Below, one piece after another: positions 35,819 through 44,962 of a stretch of 64,000 nt of DNA. The notes under the pieces were generated by a model. The model saw nothing but the letters and a program-made list of their open reading frames with translations. It was not told where the DNA came from and searched no databases. Both the position numbers and the translations under genes were made by a program. The DNA comes from Pannonibacter sp. XCT-53 (GTDB lineage Bacteria; Pseudomonadota; Alphaproteobacteria; Rhizobiales; Stappiaceae), in assembly GCF_009915765.1 (NCBI RefSeq), contig NZ_JAABLQ010000001.1, positions 868,001 through 932,000 on the forward strand, given 5' to 3'. Position 1 is the stretch's first letter. Each line of letters opens with the position of its first letter.

Positions 35819-36418
35819 TCAGGCCGGTTCGAGATAGATCGTGGGCGCGGGATAGAGGGCGGGCTTTTGCGTGCGGATCACCCGTGCCGTGCGGTGCGGG
35901 CGGTTGCCGGGGCGGGTGTCGAGATAGTGCTGGGTGACCAGCGGGCGGAAGCCCTCGGCGCGCACCCAGTAGTGGATGTGCGATGGACGGGGCCAGTATT
36001 CGGCCGGAAACAGGGACATGACCTCGAAGCGTCCCTCGCTGTCGGCGATCACGGTGCCGCGCATGTCGATCTGGTCGTCGCGGAAATCGCGGTAGTCGCC
36101 CTTGTCCTGGGGATGGTAGCGGCCGCGGCCGTCGGTCTGCCACAGTTCCAGCCGGGCGCCCGGCACCGGGGTCTCGGGCGAAGCCGCATTCATCACCCGG
36201 CCGGCGATCCGCATCGGCTCGCCGGTCTTGCCGAACCGGTTCAGGTTGGTCACGACCGGCGTGTTGCTGATGTAGAACGGCCCTTCCATGTCGCGGGCCG
36301 TCGGGACCATTGCCTCTTCCGCCTCGGCCCAGGTGACCGACAGGCCGAGGCTGGCGGGCACCATGGCGGCATATTGCAGAAACCGGCGGCGTCCGGTCAC
36401 CTTGCTCTCATCAGTCAT
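35819..36418 (-). CDS. Tat-exported intradiol ring-cleavage dioxygenase family protein
   Basis: Protein of 199 aa from MTDESKVT. A twin-arginine signal (GRRRFLQYAAMVPASLGLSVTWAEA) indicates export in folded form. The catalytic domain matches intradiol dioxygenases: GARLELWQTDGRGRYHP with the first Tyr ligand, FPAEYWPRPSHIHYWV with Tyr and His, and FRPLVTQHYLD with a further His. These enzymes open catechol or hydroxyquinol rings using non-haem Fe(III). The long upstream frame to 36544 precedes the Tat motif and is not used. The substrate is unknown. It stands alone, convergent with the Rrf2 gene. Confidence 0.88.
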   Translation of the reverse strand: MTDESKVTGRRRFLQYAAMVPASLGLSVTWAEAEEAMVPTARDMEGPFYISNTPVVTNLNRFGKTGEPMRIAGRVMNAASPETPVPGARLELWQTDGRGRYHPQDKGDYRDFRDDQIDMRGTVIADSEGRFEVMSLFPAEYWPRPSHIHYWVRAEGFRPLVTQHYLDTRPGNRPHRTARVIRTQKPALYPAPTIYLEPA

Positions 36419-36628
36419 GCGGCTGGCCTCTCCTCGGCGGTGCTGTCGGCAGTCCTCTCGGCGGTGCGCCCGGCTGGCACCCGTGGCGGGGAGGATCCCG
36501 CCGGGGCCTGCCGTCCGGCACCGTCCCGCAGACATGGGCAGCACCGGCTTCCGTTTCCAGCCCCGTCCACTTCACGCCCGCGTGTGCTGGCGCGTTGGGT
36601 GCACGCTCCGGATGGCCGCCGATGCCGG

Positions 36629-38470
36629 TCAGCCGGCGGGGGGTGTCCCGGGCGCGGTCCCAACCGCAGCCCCAAGCGCGGCACAGCTCTGCTGCAGCCA
36701 GGAGGCCGCAGCGGGGCTGACGCGATCCTGCAGCGTCGACCGGACCCGCGCGTGATAGGTATCGAGCCAGTCGGTCTCGGCCTGGCTGAGAGCAGCCGCA
36801 TCGAGCATGTCGGTCTGGATCGGCGCGAGGGTCAGGGTGTGGAACTCGAGGAAGCCGTCCTCGGCCTCGCGGATCTCGAACAGGTTCTCGATGCGGATGC
36901 CGTAGTCGCCTGCCACGTAGTGGCCCGGTTCGATGGACAGGACCATGCCGGGCTGCAGGTCGATCGGGTTGAAGGGCCGGCCGATGCGCTGCGGCTGTTC
37001 ATGCACGGACAGGCGGTGGCCGATGCCGTGGCCGGTGCCGTGGTCATAGTCGAGACCGAGGTCCCAGAGCGGCCGGCGGCAGATCGCGTCGAGGTGATGC
37101 CCCTGCGTGCCCTTGGGAAAGCGGGCCGTGGCAAGCGCATGAAACGCCCGGAACACGGCGGTATAGGCACGGCGGTACTGAGGCGAGACCGGACCGAAGG
37201 CATAGCTGCGGGTGGCGTCGGTGGTTCCGGTCAGATACTGGCCGCCGCTGTCGAGGAGATAGGTCTGATCCGGCATGATGTGGCCCTGGCTGGCCGGATC
37301 GGCGGCGTAATGGCACATGGCTGCGTTGCCGGCGGCAGCGGAGATTGAGCGGAAGCTCTCGCTGAGAAATCCCGGTTGGCGCCGCCGGAACTCCAGGATG
37401 GCGGCCTCCGCCTCCAGCTCGCTCAGGGGATCGGCGGCGCGCGCGCGCTCCGGCACCATCCGGGCCAGCCAGGCTCCGAATTCCACCCAGGCGGCCCCGT
37501 CGGCCACATGGCAATCGCGCAGACCCTCCAGTTCGGTCCGGTTCTTCACCGCCTTCTCCAGCGTCAGGGCGCTGAGCCTCGGGATCACCTCCGCCCCGAG
37601 GTCCCGGATCAGGAGCGTGACGGCGGCCGGTGAGAAATCGGGGTCGACGGCAACCCGGTCCGCTGCCGTCAGGCTGTCCCGCAGGTGAGGCAGGAAGGCC
37701 GGCATCGGATGAACGCGGACCCAGCCGGGCAGACCGTCGGCCAGTCCGGCCTCGAACTTGTCCCGGTCCACGAACCAGTCCGCCTTGCCGTCCCTGGCAA
37801 CAAGCAGGAAGGACTGCGGCATGGGATTGAAGCGGACATCGTCGCCGCGCACGTTGAGGAACCAGGCGATGTTGTCCGGCTGGGTCTCAACGTGATGACT
37901 GGCGCCGATCCGGGCCATGTCGGCGCGCAGCCAGTCGCGCTTTTCCAGGGTCGAGCGGCCGGCGAACTGCAGCGGGAAGGCGGAAATGCGGCCCTGCGGC
38001 GGTGCCGGCTGACGGGTCCAGATCCGGTCGACGAGATTGCCCTCGGTCCCGACCATCCGGACGGCGACGGGCGTCAGCGCGGTTTCATAGCGGGTCAGCC
38101 AGGCGGGCGGCAGCAGCATGGCGTCATAGCCCACGCGCCAGCCGGGCGATGCGACGTCGGCCAGCCAGTGTTCCGGCGGCTCCGTGTGCAGGTGCAGGCG
38201 CTCGATGCCGTGGCCGCCACATTGCCGCTCTGCCTGCACGGTGTAGCGGCCATCGACAAAGAGGGCGGTCCGGTCATGCGTCACGATGGCAACGCCGGCC
38301 GATCCGGTAAAGCCGGTCAGGTAAGCGAGCCGCTCGTCATGCGGGGCGATGTATTCGCCCTGGTGCGCGTCGAAGCGCGGCACGACCAGGGCCTCGAGCC
38401 CGTCGCGGGCCATTTCCCGGCGCAGGGCGGCAAGGCGGGCGGCAACGGCAGGCAGGTCAAAGGCGTTCAT
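36629..38470 (-). CDS. Xaa-Pro aminopeptidase (M24B, aminopeptidase P)
   Basis: Cytoplasmic metallopeptidase of 613 aa, the long XPNPEP1-like form with two N-terminal creatinase-like domains and a C-terminal pita-bread domain. The metal ligands are visible: D in LLDSGGQYLTGTTDATRSY (two Asp), H in GTGHGIGHRLSVHE, E in LSIEPGHYV and E in GIRIENLFEIRE. It releases N-terminal residues preceding proline from peptides. Its start overlaps the upstream DppF-type gene by 14 bp, so it belongs to the peptide importer operon and probably degrades the imported peptides. Confidence 0.95.
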   Translation of the reverse strand: MNAFDLPAVAARLAALRREMARDGLEALVVPRFDAHQGEYIAPHDERLAYLTGFTGSAGVAIVTHDRTALFVDGRYTVQAERQCGGHGIERLHLHTEPPEHWLADVASPGWRVGYDAMLLPPAWLTRYETALTPVAVRMVGTEGNLVDRIWTRQPAPPQGRISAFPLQFAGRSTLEKRDWLRADMARIGASHHVETQPDNIAWFLNVRGDDVRFNPMPQSFLLVARDGKADWFVDRDKFEAGLADGLPGWVRVHPMPAFLPHLRDSLTAADRVAVDPDFSPAAVTLLIRDLGAEVIPRLSALTLEKAVKNRTELEGLRDCHVADGAAWVEFGAWLARMVPERARAADPLSELEAEAAILEFRRRQPGFLSESFRSISAAAGNAAMCHYAADPASQGHIMPDQTYLLDSGGQYLTGTTDATRSYAFGPVSPQYRRAYTAVFRAFHALATARFPKGTQGHHLDAICRRPLWDLGLDYDHGTGHGIGHRLSVHEQPQRIGRPFNPIDLQPGMVLSIEPGHYVAGDYGIRIENLFEIREAEDGFLEFHTLTLAPIQTDMLDAAALSQAETDWLDTYHARVRSTLQDRVSPAAASWLQQSCAALGAAVGTAPGTPPAG

Positions 38471-39458
38471 GGGCAATCTCTTCGATGTGATGACAGGCGG
38501 CCGCGCCGCCGGTGGCGAGCGGCCGCAGCGCCGGCACTTCGGCCGAACAGCGGGGCGAGCGGTGCGGGCAGCGGACGTGGAAGGCGCAACCACCGGGCAC
38601 GTCCAGGGGCGAGGGAAGCTCGCCTTCCAGGTGGGTGCGGTTGCCGCGCTCGGCCGGATCGAGCGACGGGGCCGCCGACAGCAGCGCGCGGGAATAGGGA
38701 TGCACCGGATCCCTGAACAGCGTCTCGCTGTCGCCGATCTCGACGATCCGGCCGAGATAGATCACCGCCACCCGGTGCGAGATGTGGCGCACCAGACGCA
38801 GGTCATGCGCCACGAACAGGATCGTCAGATCGAGCCGCGCCTGCAGGTCCAGAAGCAGGTTGACGATCTGCGCCTGGACCGAGACATCCAGCGCCGAGAC
38901 GAGTTCGTCGGCGATCAGGATCTCGGGTTCGACGGCAAGGGCGCGGGCAATGGCGATCCGCTGGCGCTGGCCGCCGGAAAACGCATGCGGCAGCTTGTGG
39001 GCGGCATCCTGCGGCAGGCGGACGAGATCGAGAAGCTCGGCCACGCGGGCGGGGACATCGCCTGCCGGGCAGATCCGGTGCACCCTGAGCGCTTCGGCCA
39101 GGATCTCGCCCGTGGTCATGCGCGGGTTCAGGGACGAATACGGGTCCTGGAACATCATCTGGACGCGGCGGTTGAAGCTGCGGTCGCGGCGCTGGTCCGG
39201 GGCGAAGATGTCCTTGCCGTGAAAATGGATCGAGCCGCCGGTGGGCGTATTGAGCCGGACGATGCAGCGGGCGAGTGTCGACTTGCCACAGCCGGATTCG
39301 CCCACGACGCCAAGCGTTTCCCCGCGCTGCAGGGTCAGCGTGACGCCGTTGAGGGCGTTGACCTGCCGGACGGGCGCGCGCCGGATCAGGTCAGGCAGGC
39401 TGCGGCCGACCGGAAAGGACAGGCGCAGGTCGCGGATTTCAAGCACGGGGTCACTCAT
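38457..39458 (-). CDS. Peptide ABC transporter ATP-binding protein (DppF type)
   Basis: ATPase subunit (333 aa) of an Opp/Dpp importer. Walker [17 protein letters not shown], signature [15 protein letters not shown] and Walker [19 protein letters not shown] are present, with the oligopeptide C-terminal zinc/Fe-S-like motif CAFHVRCPHRSPRC. It works with the DppD-type ATPase encoded just upstream (4-bp overlap). Confidence 0.95.
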   Translation of the reverse strand: MSDPVLEIRDLRLSFPVGRSLPDLIRRAPVRQVNALNGVTLTLQRGETLGVVGESGCGKSTLARCIVRLNTPTGGSIHFHGKDIFAPDQRRDRSFNRRVQMMFQDPYSSLNPRMTTGEILAEALRVHRICPAGDVPARVAELLDLVRLPQDAAHKLPHAFSGGQRQRIAIARALAVEPEILIADELVSALDVSVQAQIVNLLLDLQARLDLTILFVAHDLRLVRHISHRVAVIYLGRIVEIGDSETLFRDPVHPYSRALLSAAPSLDPAERGNRTHLEGELPSPLDVPGGCAFHVRCPHRSPRCSAEVPALRPLATGGAAACHHIEEIAHERL

Positions 39459-40456
39459 GGGGCAACCGGTCCCTCGGCAGGCTGGAGGTCGCAGCGGAAG
39501 CAGGCGGCCTTGCGGCCGTCGGCGGCGGGGGCGAGGGCGGGGCGGGCCGTGGTGCAGGCCGGATCGCTGACGGGACAACGTGGTTGATAGGCACAGCCCG
39601 GCGGCAGATGTGTCAGACCGGGCGGGGTTCCCGGGATCGTGTAGAGCGGGCTGCGCGGCGCGACGTCCTGCGGCACCGAGCGCATCAGGCCGATGGTGTA
39701 GGGATGGAGCGGCGCCCGCAGCACATCACGGACATTGCCTTCCTCCACCACCCGGCCGGCATACATGACCGCGACCCGGTCGCAGGTCTGCGCCACCACG
39801 CCGAGATCATGGGTGACGAGGATGACGCCCATGTCGAAGTCGCGGGCGAGTGCCAGGATCAGGTCGAGGATCTGGGCCTGAATGGTCACATCAAGCGCGG
39901 TCGTCGGCTCGTCGGCGAGCAGCAGGCGGGGCCGCACGGCCAGCGCAATCGCGATCATCACCCGCTGCCGCATGCCGCCGGAAAACTGATGCGGATAGCT
40001 GTCCAGCCGGGAGGCGGCGGCCGGGATGCCGACCATATCGAGCATCTCGATGGCCCGCGCCTTGCGCTCGCTGCGCGACAGGGACGTGTGGGCCTTGAGG
40101 CTCTCCGTGATCTGCAGGCCGACCGGCAGCAGCGGGTTGAGCGCGGTCATCGGCTCCTGGAAGATCATGGCAATGTCCTTGCCACGGATCTGGCGCAGGG
40201 CCGGCTCATTGAGCGCCAGGAGATCCTGTCCCTTCCAGCGGACCGCACCGTCGATCCGGCCATAGCGACGGGTGAGACCGAGGATCGAGCGCAGCGTCAC
40301 GCTCTTGCCCGAGCCGCTTTCGCCGACCAGCCCGAGCACCTCGCCGGGGGCGAGGGTGAAGCTGACATCGCGCACGGCCGGCAGCGCGGCGGCGCCAACG
40401 GGGAAGGTGACGGAGAGGTTGCTGACCTCGAGATGAGGGGAGGTGGTGCCGGACAT
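39455..40456 (-). CDS. Peptide ABC transporter ATP-binding protein (DppD type)
   Basis: ATPase subunit (333 aa) with Walker [16 protein letters not shown], signature [15 protein letters not shown], Walker [17 protein letters not shown] and the C-terminal [14 protein letters not shown] motif. The start at 40456 (MSGTTSP) is favoured because GAGAGG stands six bases upstream; an ATG two codons earlier (40462) overlaps the upstream permease stop. It is a partner of the DppF-type ATPase. Confidence 0.95.
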   Translation of the reverse strand: MSGTTSPHLEVSNLSVTFPVGAAALPAVRDVSFTLAPGEVLGLVGESGSGKSVTLRSILGLTRRYGRIDGAVRWKGQDLLALNEPALRQIRGKDIAMIFQEPMTALNPLLPVGLQITESLKAHTSLSRSERKARAIEMLDMVGIPAAASRLDSYPHQFSGGMRQRVMIAIALAVRPRLLLADEPTTALDVTIQAQILDLILALARDFDMGVILVTHDLGVVAQTCDRVAVMYAGRVVEEGNVRDVLRAPLHPYTIGLMRSVPQDVAPRSPLYTIPGTPPGLTHLPPGCAYQPRCPVSDPACTTARPALAPAADGRKAACFRCDLQPAEGPVAP

Positions 40457-40458
40457 GA

Positions 40459-41337
40459 TCATCCTCTCGGCCGCAGGAGATCGGCAAGGCCATCGCCGAT
40501 GAGCGAAAAGCCCAGGCCCGTCAGCACGATGGCAATGCCCGGCATCAGGCTGAGCCACCAGGCGGTGGTGACGAAGTTGCGCCCCTCGGCAATCAGCACG
40601 CCCCATTCCGCCTGCGGCGGCTGGGCGCCAAGCCCGAGATAGCCGAGAGAGCTGCCAAGCAGGATGGCAAGCGCCATGTCGGTCATCCAGTAGACGATGA
40701 CAGGGGTGATCGCGTTGGGCAGGAGGTGGCGGAAGATGATGCGCAGGTCGGAATAGCCCATGACGATGCCGGCTGCGGCGTAGTCGCTGGCCTTCTGCGA
40801 GATGATCTCGGCCCGCATCAGCCGGGCATAGTAGACCCAGCCGACCAGCGTGATGGCGATGTACATGTTGACGAGGCCGGGCCCGAGCACCGCGACCACG
40901 GCAATGACAAGGACGAGGAACGGGAAGGTGATGATCGCATCGACGAACCGGCCGAAAATGATGTCGGCCAGGCCGCGGTAATAGCCGACCAGCGCCCCGA
41001 CCACGACGCCGATGACGAGGGCAAAGACGGTGGCGAGCACCGCCATCTGCATGTTGACCGAATAGGCCCAGATGACGCGCGAGAAGGCATCACGGCCGAG
41101 CATGTCGGTGCCGAAGGGATGCGCGAGGCTCGGCGGCTGGCGCATGGCCGCCACATTGATCGCGTTGGGATCATGCGGGGCAAAGAAGCCGGGGAAGAGG
41201 GCCAGCAGCGTCGACAGGGCAATGATGCCGACGCCGACCATCAGCCCGGGCTTGGCGAGGGCAGCGCGCAGAAGCTCGCGGCTGCGGCCTGTCCGTGTCG
41301 GCGGGAGGGGAGCGGAAACAGGGGAAGCCGGTGTCAT
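40459..41337 (-). CDS. Peptide ABC transporter permease (DppC type)
   Basis: Inner-membrane permease of 292 aa. It has the N-terminal cytoplasmic arm, FFAPHDPNAINVAAMRQPPSLAHPFGTDMLGRDAFSRVIW, and the EAA loop SDYAAAGIVMGYSDLRIIFRHLLPNA. Its gene overlaps the DppB-type gene by 4 bp. Confidence 0.95.
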   Translation of the reverse strand: MTPASPVSAPLPPTRTGRSRELLRAALAKPGLMVGVGIIALSTLLALFPGFFAPHDPNAINVAAMRQPPSLAHPFGTDMLGRDAFSRVIWAYSVNMQMAVLATVFALVIGVVVGALVGYYRGLADIIFGRFVDAIITFPFLVLVIAVVAVLGPGLVNMYIAITLVGWVYYARLMRAEIISQKASDYAAAGIVMGYSDLRIIFRHLLPNAITPVIVYWMTDMALAILLGSSLGYLGLGAQPPQAEWGVLIAEGRNFVTTAWWLSLMPGIAIVLTGLGFSLIGDGLADLLRPRG

Positions 41338-42275
41338 GACAGGCGCAGTCTCGGATCAAGCCAGCTCTGGATCAGGTCGGTCATCAGGAAGACCAGTGTG
41401 ACCAGCACGGCGAAGGTGAGGGTGAGGCCCTGGATCAGGGCATAGTCGCGGCCAAAGATGGCATCGAGCATCAGCCGCCCGACGCCCGGGACGCCGAAGA
41501 CGGTCTCCGTGACTAGCGTTCCGCTCATCAGGTTGCCGATGGACAGGCCCAGCAGCGTGATCGTGGAGATGAGGGCGTTGCGCAGCACGTGACGCCCGAG
41601 GACAAGACGCAGCGGCAGGCCCTTGGCACGAGCGAACTGCACGTATTCCGCATCGAGCACCTCGATGATGGCGGCGCGCAGGTTCCGCATCAGGATGGCG
41701 GAGGTGTAGAGCGCCACGGTCATGGCTGGCAGGAACAGGTGATAGAGGTTGTCGGCCAGCCCCTTGCCATAGCCACCGACCGGAAAGAGCCGCAGTTGCG
41801 CGGCCAGAAACGTCAGCAGCAACAGGCCGATGTAGAACACCGGCATCGACAGGCCGACCTGGAACACGGCGCGAATGACGGTGTCTGGCCAGCGGCCGCG
41901 ATTGAGGGCGGCGACGAAGGCGAGCGGTCCGGCAATCAGGATGGCCAGGGAGACGGAATAGACCGTGAGAAAGATCGTTGCCGGAAGGCGCGACAGGATC
42001 ACGTCCCAGACCGGCGCCCGCAGCATCACCGATGTCCCGAGATCCCCGCCGAGGATGGATCGCACGAACAGCATGAACTGGGTGGCCAGCGGCGCGTTGA
42101 GGCCGAGCCGTTCCCGGAAAGCGGCAAGCTCGGCATCGGAAGCCTTGTCGCCAAGCAGGGCAATCGCCGGATCGCCCGGCAAGAGCCGGACCAGCAGGAA
42201 AATGATGACCATGACCAGAAGGAAGGTCGGCACCAGCAGCAGAAGCCGGTTCAGGAGATATCGAAGGGGAGCCAT
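41334..42275 (-). CDS. Peptide ABC transporter permease (DppB type)
   Basis: Inner-membrane permease of 313 aa. It starts MAPLRYLLNRLLLLVPTFLLVMVIIFLL, followed by RLLPGDPAIALLGDKAS, the EAA-type loop DAEYVQFARAKGLPLRLVLGRHVLRNA and GTLVTETVFGVPGVGRLMLDAI. The longer frame to 42347 crosses the GC-rich hairpin and is rejected. It lies 81 bases after the binding-protein gene. Confidence 0.95.
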   Translation of the reverse strand: MAPLRYLLNRLLLLVPTFLLVMVIIFLLVRLLPGDPAIALLGDKASDAELAAFRERLGLNAPLATQFMLFVRSILGGDLGTSVMLRAPVWDVILSRLPATIFLTVYSVSLAILIAGPLAFVAALNRGRWPDTVIRAVFQVGLSMPVFYIGLLLLTFLAAQLRLFPVGGYGKGLADNLYHLFLPAMTVALYTSAILMRNLRAAIIEVLDAEYVQFARAKGLPLRLVLGRHVLRNALISTITLLGLSIGNLMSGTLVTETVFGVPGVGRLMLDAIFGRDYALIQGLTLTFAVLVTLVFLMTDLIQSWLDPRLRLS

Positions 42276-42306
42276 TGACGTTCCATGGATGGGGTCGGAC
42301 GAGGAG

Positions 42307-42344
42307 CCCCCGGCCGGGACCGGCGGACCGGGACCGGCCGGGGG
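42307..42344. promoter_or_regulatory. GC-rich stem-loop between binding-protein and permease genes
   Basis: A perfect 11-bp stem CCCCCGGCCGG / CCGGCCGGGGG closes a 16-nt loop. There is no T-tract on the coding strand, so it is more likely an mRNA-stabilising or partially attenuating hairpin, which often sits after the abundant binding-protein message, than a full terminator. Confidence 0.6.
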
Positions 42345-42356
42345 CAAGCCGGACCC

Positions 42357-43949
42357 TCAGCGCTGCAGGGATGCTTCCTCGAAGACATTGGCCCCGAGCG
42401 GCGTCTGCACGTAGCCGGTCACTTTCGCCGACAGGGCGACGGCAAAGGGCGTCTCGTACATGAACAGGAGCGGTGCCTCTTCCGCATAGATTTCCTGCAT
42501 GCGGCGGAACTGGGCGGCGCGGCGTTCGGGATCCATCTCGGCGGCCGCCGTGTCATAGAGTTCGTTGAACTCCTTGTTTTCCCAGCCCGTGCCGACCGCC
42601 TTTGCCGTGGGCGTATGGCCAAGCCAGCCAACGACCTGGCTCGGGTCGGCGATGTCATCCACCCAGCCGTAGGTGTGGATGTCGAACTCGCCGGAGCGGT
42701 TCTTTGCACCACGCGTCGGGCTGTCGACCTGTTCGGCAACAAGCTCGACGCCAACGGCGGTCCACATCTGCTGCAGGGCGGCGAACACGGTGGCATCATC
42801 CGCCGAGCCGGCCAGCGTGGTGAGCTTGATCTTGGTGCCGGCGGCAAAGCCGGCCGCCTGCATCAGCTCCATCGCCTTGACCGGGTCATAGCCGTAGAGC
42901 GGGTCGGTCCTGACGGCCATGGGGGTTGAGGAGGACATCAGCGGCGACGTCATCGGCGCGCCTGCGCCATGCAGGACGAGACTGACCAGCGCTTCCTTGT
43001 TGGTGGCGTAGTTGAGTGCCTGCCGTACCCGCTTGTCGGCCAGCGGATTGGGCGTCCCGTCAGCCCGCGTGGCCCGGGTGTTGATCGGTGCGTAGATGAT
43101 GCGGGTGGAGGGGAACAGCTCCATCTTCAGGTCGGGATCGGTGCCAAGCTCGGCAATGCGGGCGAAGGGGATGAACTCCGCGATGTCCACTTCACCGGCC
43201 TGAAGCTTGAGGATGCGGGTGGCGTCATCCGGGATGATCTGGAACTCGACGCCATCAAGGTAGGGCAGCGGCTTTCCGTCCGCACCGGACTTCCAGTAGT
43301 AGGGATTGGCCTTGAACGACATCGAGGCGCCCTGCTCGAAGCCGCTGAGGTAGAAGGGCCCGGTTCCGGCGCCCGGTCCGCCGGCTGCAAACAGGGCGGC
43401 CGACTTCTCCTGATCGGTCGCGCCCGGTGCCTTTTCAAAGGCCGCGCGCGAGACGATGGCGGTGTTGAAGGTGGCCAGCATCGACAGGATGGTCGGATCC
43501 GGCCGCGACAGGGTGATGGTGACCTTCGCGCCCTCGCCGGTGACCGTGGCAATCGACGCCAGGAGACCGGCCCAGGGCGAGAGATCCTTGTTGCGCGCCC
43601 GGTCCAGCGAGAACACCACATCCTGCGCCGTCAGGGGGCTGCCATCGGAGAACCGGATCCCGTCGCGCAGCGTCAGCTCGATCGTCTTGCCGTCGGCGGA
43701 TTGCGTGTAGGTCGAGGCCAGCGCGCCCGTCAGGGCGGCGCCCTCTCCCTTGCGCTCGAGCAGCGTGCTGAACAGGCTGCCGACCATCCAGATGTCCGGA
43801 TTGCGCTCGGCATAGATCGGATCAATCAGCTTCGAGCCGTCGTAGCGCGCGAACTTCAGCGTTCCGCCACGATCCTGCGCGGCTGCAGGCCCGGACAGGG
43901 CAAGCGCAACCGTTGCGGCAAAGGCAGCCGCCAAAAAGGTCTTTTTCAT
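42357..43949 (-). CDS. Periplasmic peptide-binding protein (SBP_bac_5)
   Basis: Periplasmic binding protein of 530 aa for the Dpp-type importer downstream. A strong GGGAGGAGA ribosome site precedes the ATG (MKKTFLAAAFAATVALALSGPAAA, signal peptide cleaved near AAAQ). The mature part has GGTLKFARYDGSKLIDPI, DGSPLTAQDVVFSLDRA, GTGPFYLSGFEQG and RVRQALNYATNKEAL, all typical of the family. It is the first gene of the operon ending in the Xaa-Pro aminopeptidase, so proline-containing peptides are plausible ligands (inference). Confidence 0.94.
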   Translation of the reverse strand: MKKTFLAAAFAATVALALSGPAAAQDRGGTLKFARYDGSKLIDPIYAERNPDIWMVGSLFSTLLERKGEGAALTGALASTYTQSADGKTIELTLRDGIRFSDGSPLTAQDVVFSLDRARNKDLSPWAGLLASIATVTGEGAKVTITLSRPDPTILSMLATFNTAIVSRAAFEKAPGATDQEKSAALFAAGGPGAGTGPFYLSGFEQGASMSFKANPYYWKSGADGKPLPYLDGVEFQIIPDDATRILKLQAGEVDIAEFIPFARIAELGTDPDLKMELFPSTRIIYAPINTRATRADGTPNPLADKRVRQALNYATNKEALVSLVLHGAGAPMTSPLMSSSTPMAVRTDPLYGYDPVKAMELMQAAGFAAGTKIKLTTLAGSADDATVFAALQQMWTAVGVELVAEQVDSPTRGAKNRSGEFDIHTYGWVDDIADPSQVVGWLGHTPTAKAVGTGWENKEFNELYDTAAAEMDPERRAAQFRRMQEIYAEEAPLLFMYETPFAVALSAKVTGYVQTPLGANVFEEASLQR

Positions 43950-44007
43950 GAAGTCTCCTCCCAGAGCGTCTCGTTCGAGACAGCGTGACCATAGGTGACG
44001 CCCGTTC

Positions 44008-44036
44008 AAAATTGAAGTAAAAATTTTAGTCAGACT
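44008..44036. promoter_or_regulatory. AT-rich promoter/operator of the Dpp operon
   Basis: In the spacer between the binding-protein gene and the XRE-cupin regulator lie AAAATT-N8-AATTTT (44008-44027) and the palindrome AGTCAGACT (44028-44036). They are the only strong symmetrical elements in an otherwise GC-rich region. They are operator candidates for the adjacent regulator. Confidence 0.45.
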
Positions 44037-44218
44037 ACAAAATTATGTCGTCCGGTCTCGCCCTGGCCACGGCCCCGGCCCCCGCGGACTGCGGCCTTGA
44101 AGCCTGCGTTCCGGACGGCTTTCGCTCCGGGTGCAGGACGGCGCGGTTTGCGGTGCCCGGCTGATCCGCCTATATCGGTCAGCAGCTGCACGACCCTTGC
44201 CTGATTGCTCAAGAGGAC

Positions 44219-44860
44219 ATGATGAAACGGCCCCCTCAGCATCCCGACCAGACCGCGCCGCAGCCGGGGGCAGGGCCTGCCTTCGGCAAGGCCATCCGCA
44301 AGCGCCGAAAGGCTCTGGGGAAGACGCTGGAGGCGGTCGCCCAGGAAACCCAGTTGACGATCGGCTTCCTGTCGCAGGTCGAGCGGGGGGTCAGCAGCCC
44401 GTCGCTGTCATCCTTCATGCGGATCGCGGCAGCGCTCCAGACGACCATGGAAGAGCTTCTGAGCCTGCCCGAGCCCTTTTCGGTGTTTTCCCCCCGCGAG
44501 GGCCGGTCGACCTATCGTCTCGGCGAGGCCGGCAAGCTCTACGAGAAACTTGGGCCGGGCTTCCAGGGAGCGCTGAACTATCCGAGCATCATTCACCGCG
44601 TTCCGGGGCATGTCTCGGAAAGGATGTCGCATGAGGGAGAGGCCTTCCTGTACCTGCTGGAGGGGCAGCTGGAGTATCACCTCGGCGATCAGGTCTTCCT
44701 CATGGGCCCCGGGGACAGCATCCATCACGACACCCGGACGCTGCACTATTCCCGGGTGCTCGGTGACCGTGATTCCGTCGAGCTTTGGGTCAGCTCGCGT
44801 CCGCGTCGCACCTCGCCGGTGCTGCGGTCCGTCGCCGCCGGGGGAGACAGCGACGGATAG
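44219..44860 (+). CDS. XRE-family regulator with C-terminal cupin domain
   Basis: Two-domain regulator of 213 aa. The HTH_3 domain (about residues 23-78) reads FGKAIRKRRKALGKTLEAVAQETQLTIGFLSQVERG. The cupin_2 domain (about 130-200) shows HEGEAFLYLLEGQLEYHLGDQVFLMGPGDSIHHD, which would bind a small effector. Two adjacent ATGs (44219, 44222) follow AGAGGA; the second has the better spacing. It is divergent from the Dpp operon and probably controls it. Relatives regulate amino acid, polyamine or peptide use. Confidence 0.93.
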   Translation: MMKRPPQHPDQTAPQPGAGPAFGKAIRKRRKALGKTLEAVAQETQLTIGFLSQVERGVSSPSLSSFMRIAAALQTTMEELLSLPEPFSVFSPREGRSTYRLGEAGKLYEKLGPGFQGALNYPSIIHRVPGHVSERMSHEGEAFLYLLEGQLEYHLGDQVFLMGPGDSIHHDTRTLHYSRVLGDRDSVELWVSSRPRRTSPVLRSVAAGGDSDG

Positions 44861-44882
44861 TTTTGCCAGCCGCGCCGCCTGA

Positions 44883-44937
44883 CGGCAGCTTGGCGGCATC
44901 GTGTCGGCATCGTGACGGCAGCCTGACTGCGGCCTGG
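44883..44937. repeat. Tandem repeat, 11 bp x 5
   Basis: CGGCAGCTTGG, CGGCATCGTGT, CGGCATCGTGA, CGGCAGCCTGA and CTGCGGCCTGG follow without gaps in the spacer between the convergent XRE-cupin and isochorismatase-family genes. Confidence 0.75.
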
Positions 44938-44962
44938 CTGCAGGGGGACGCGGGGCAGGCTG

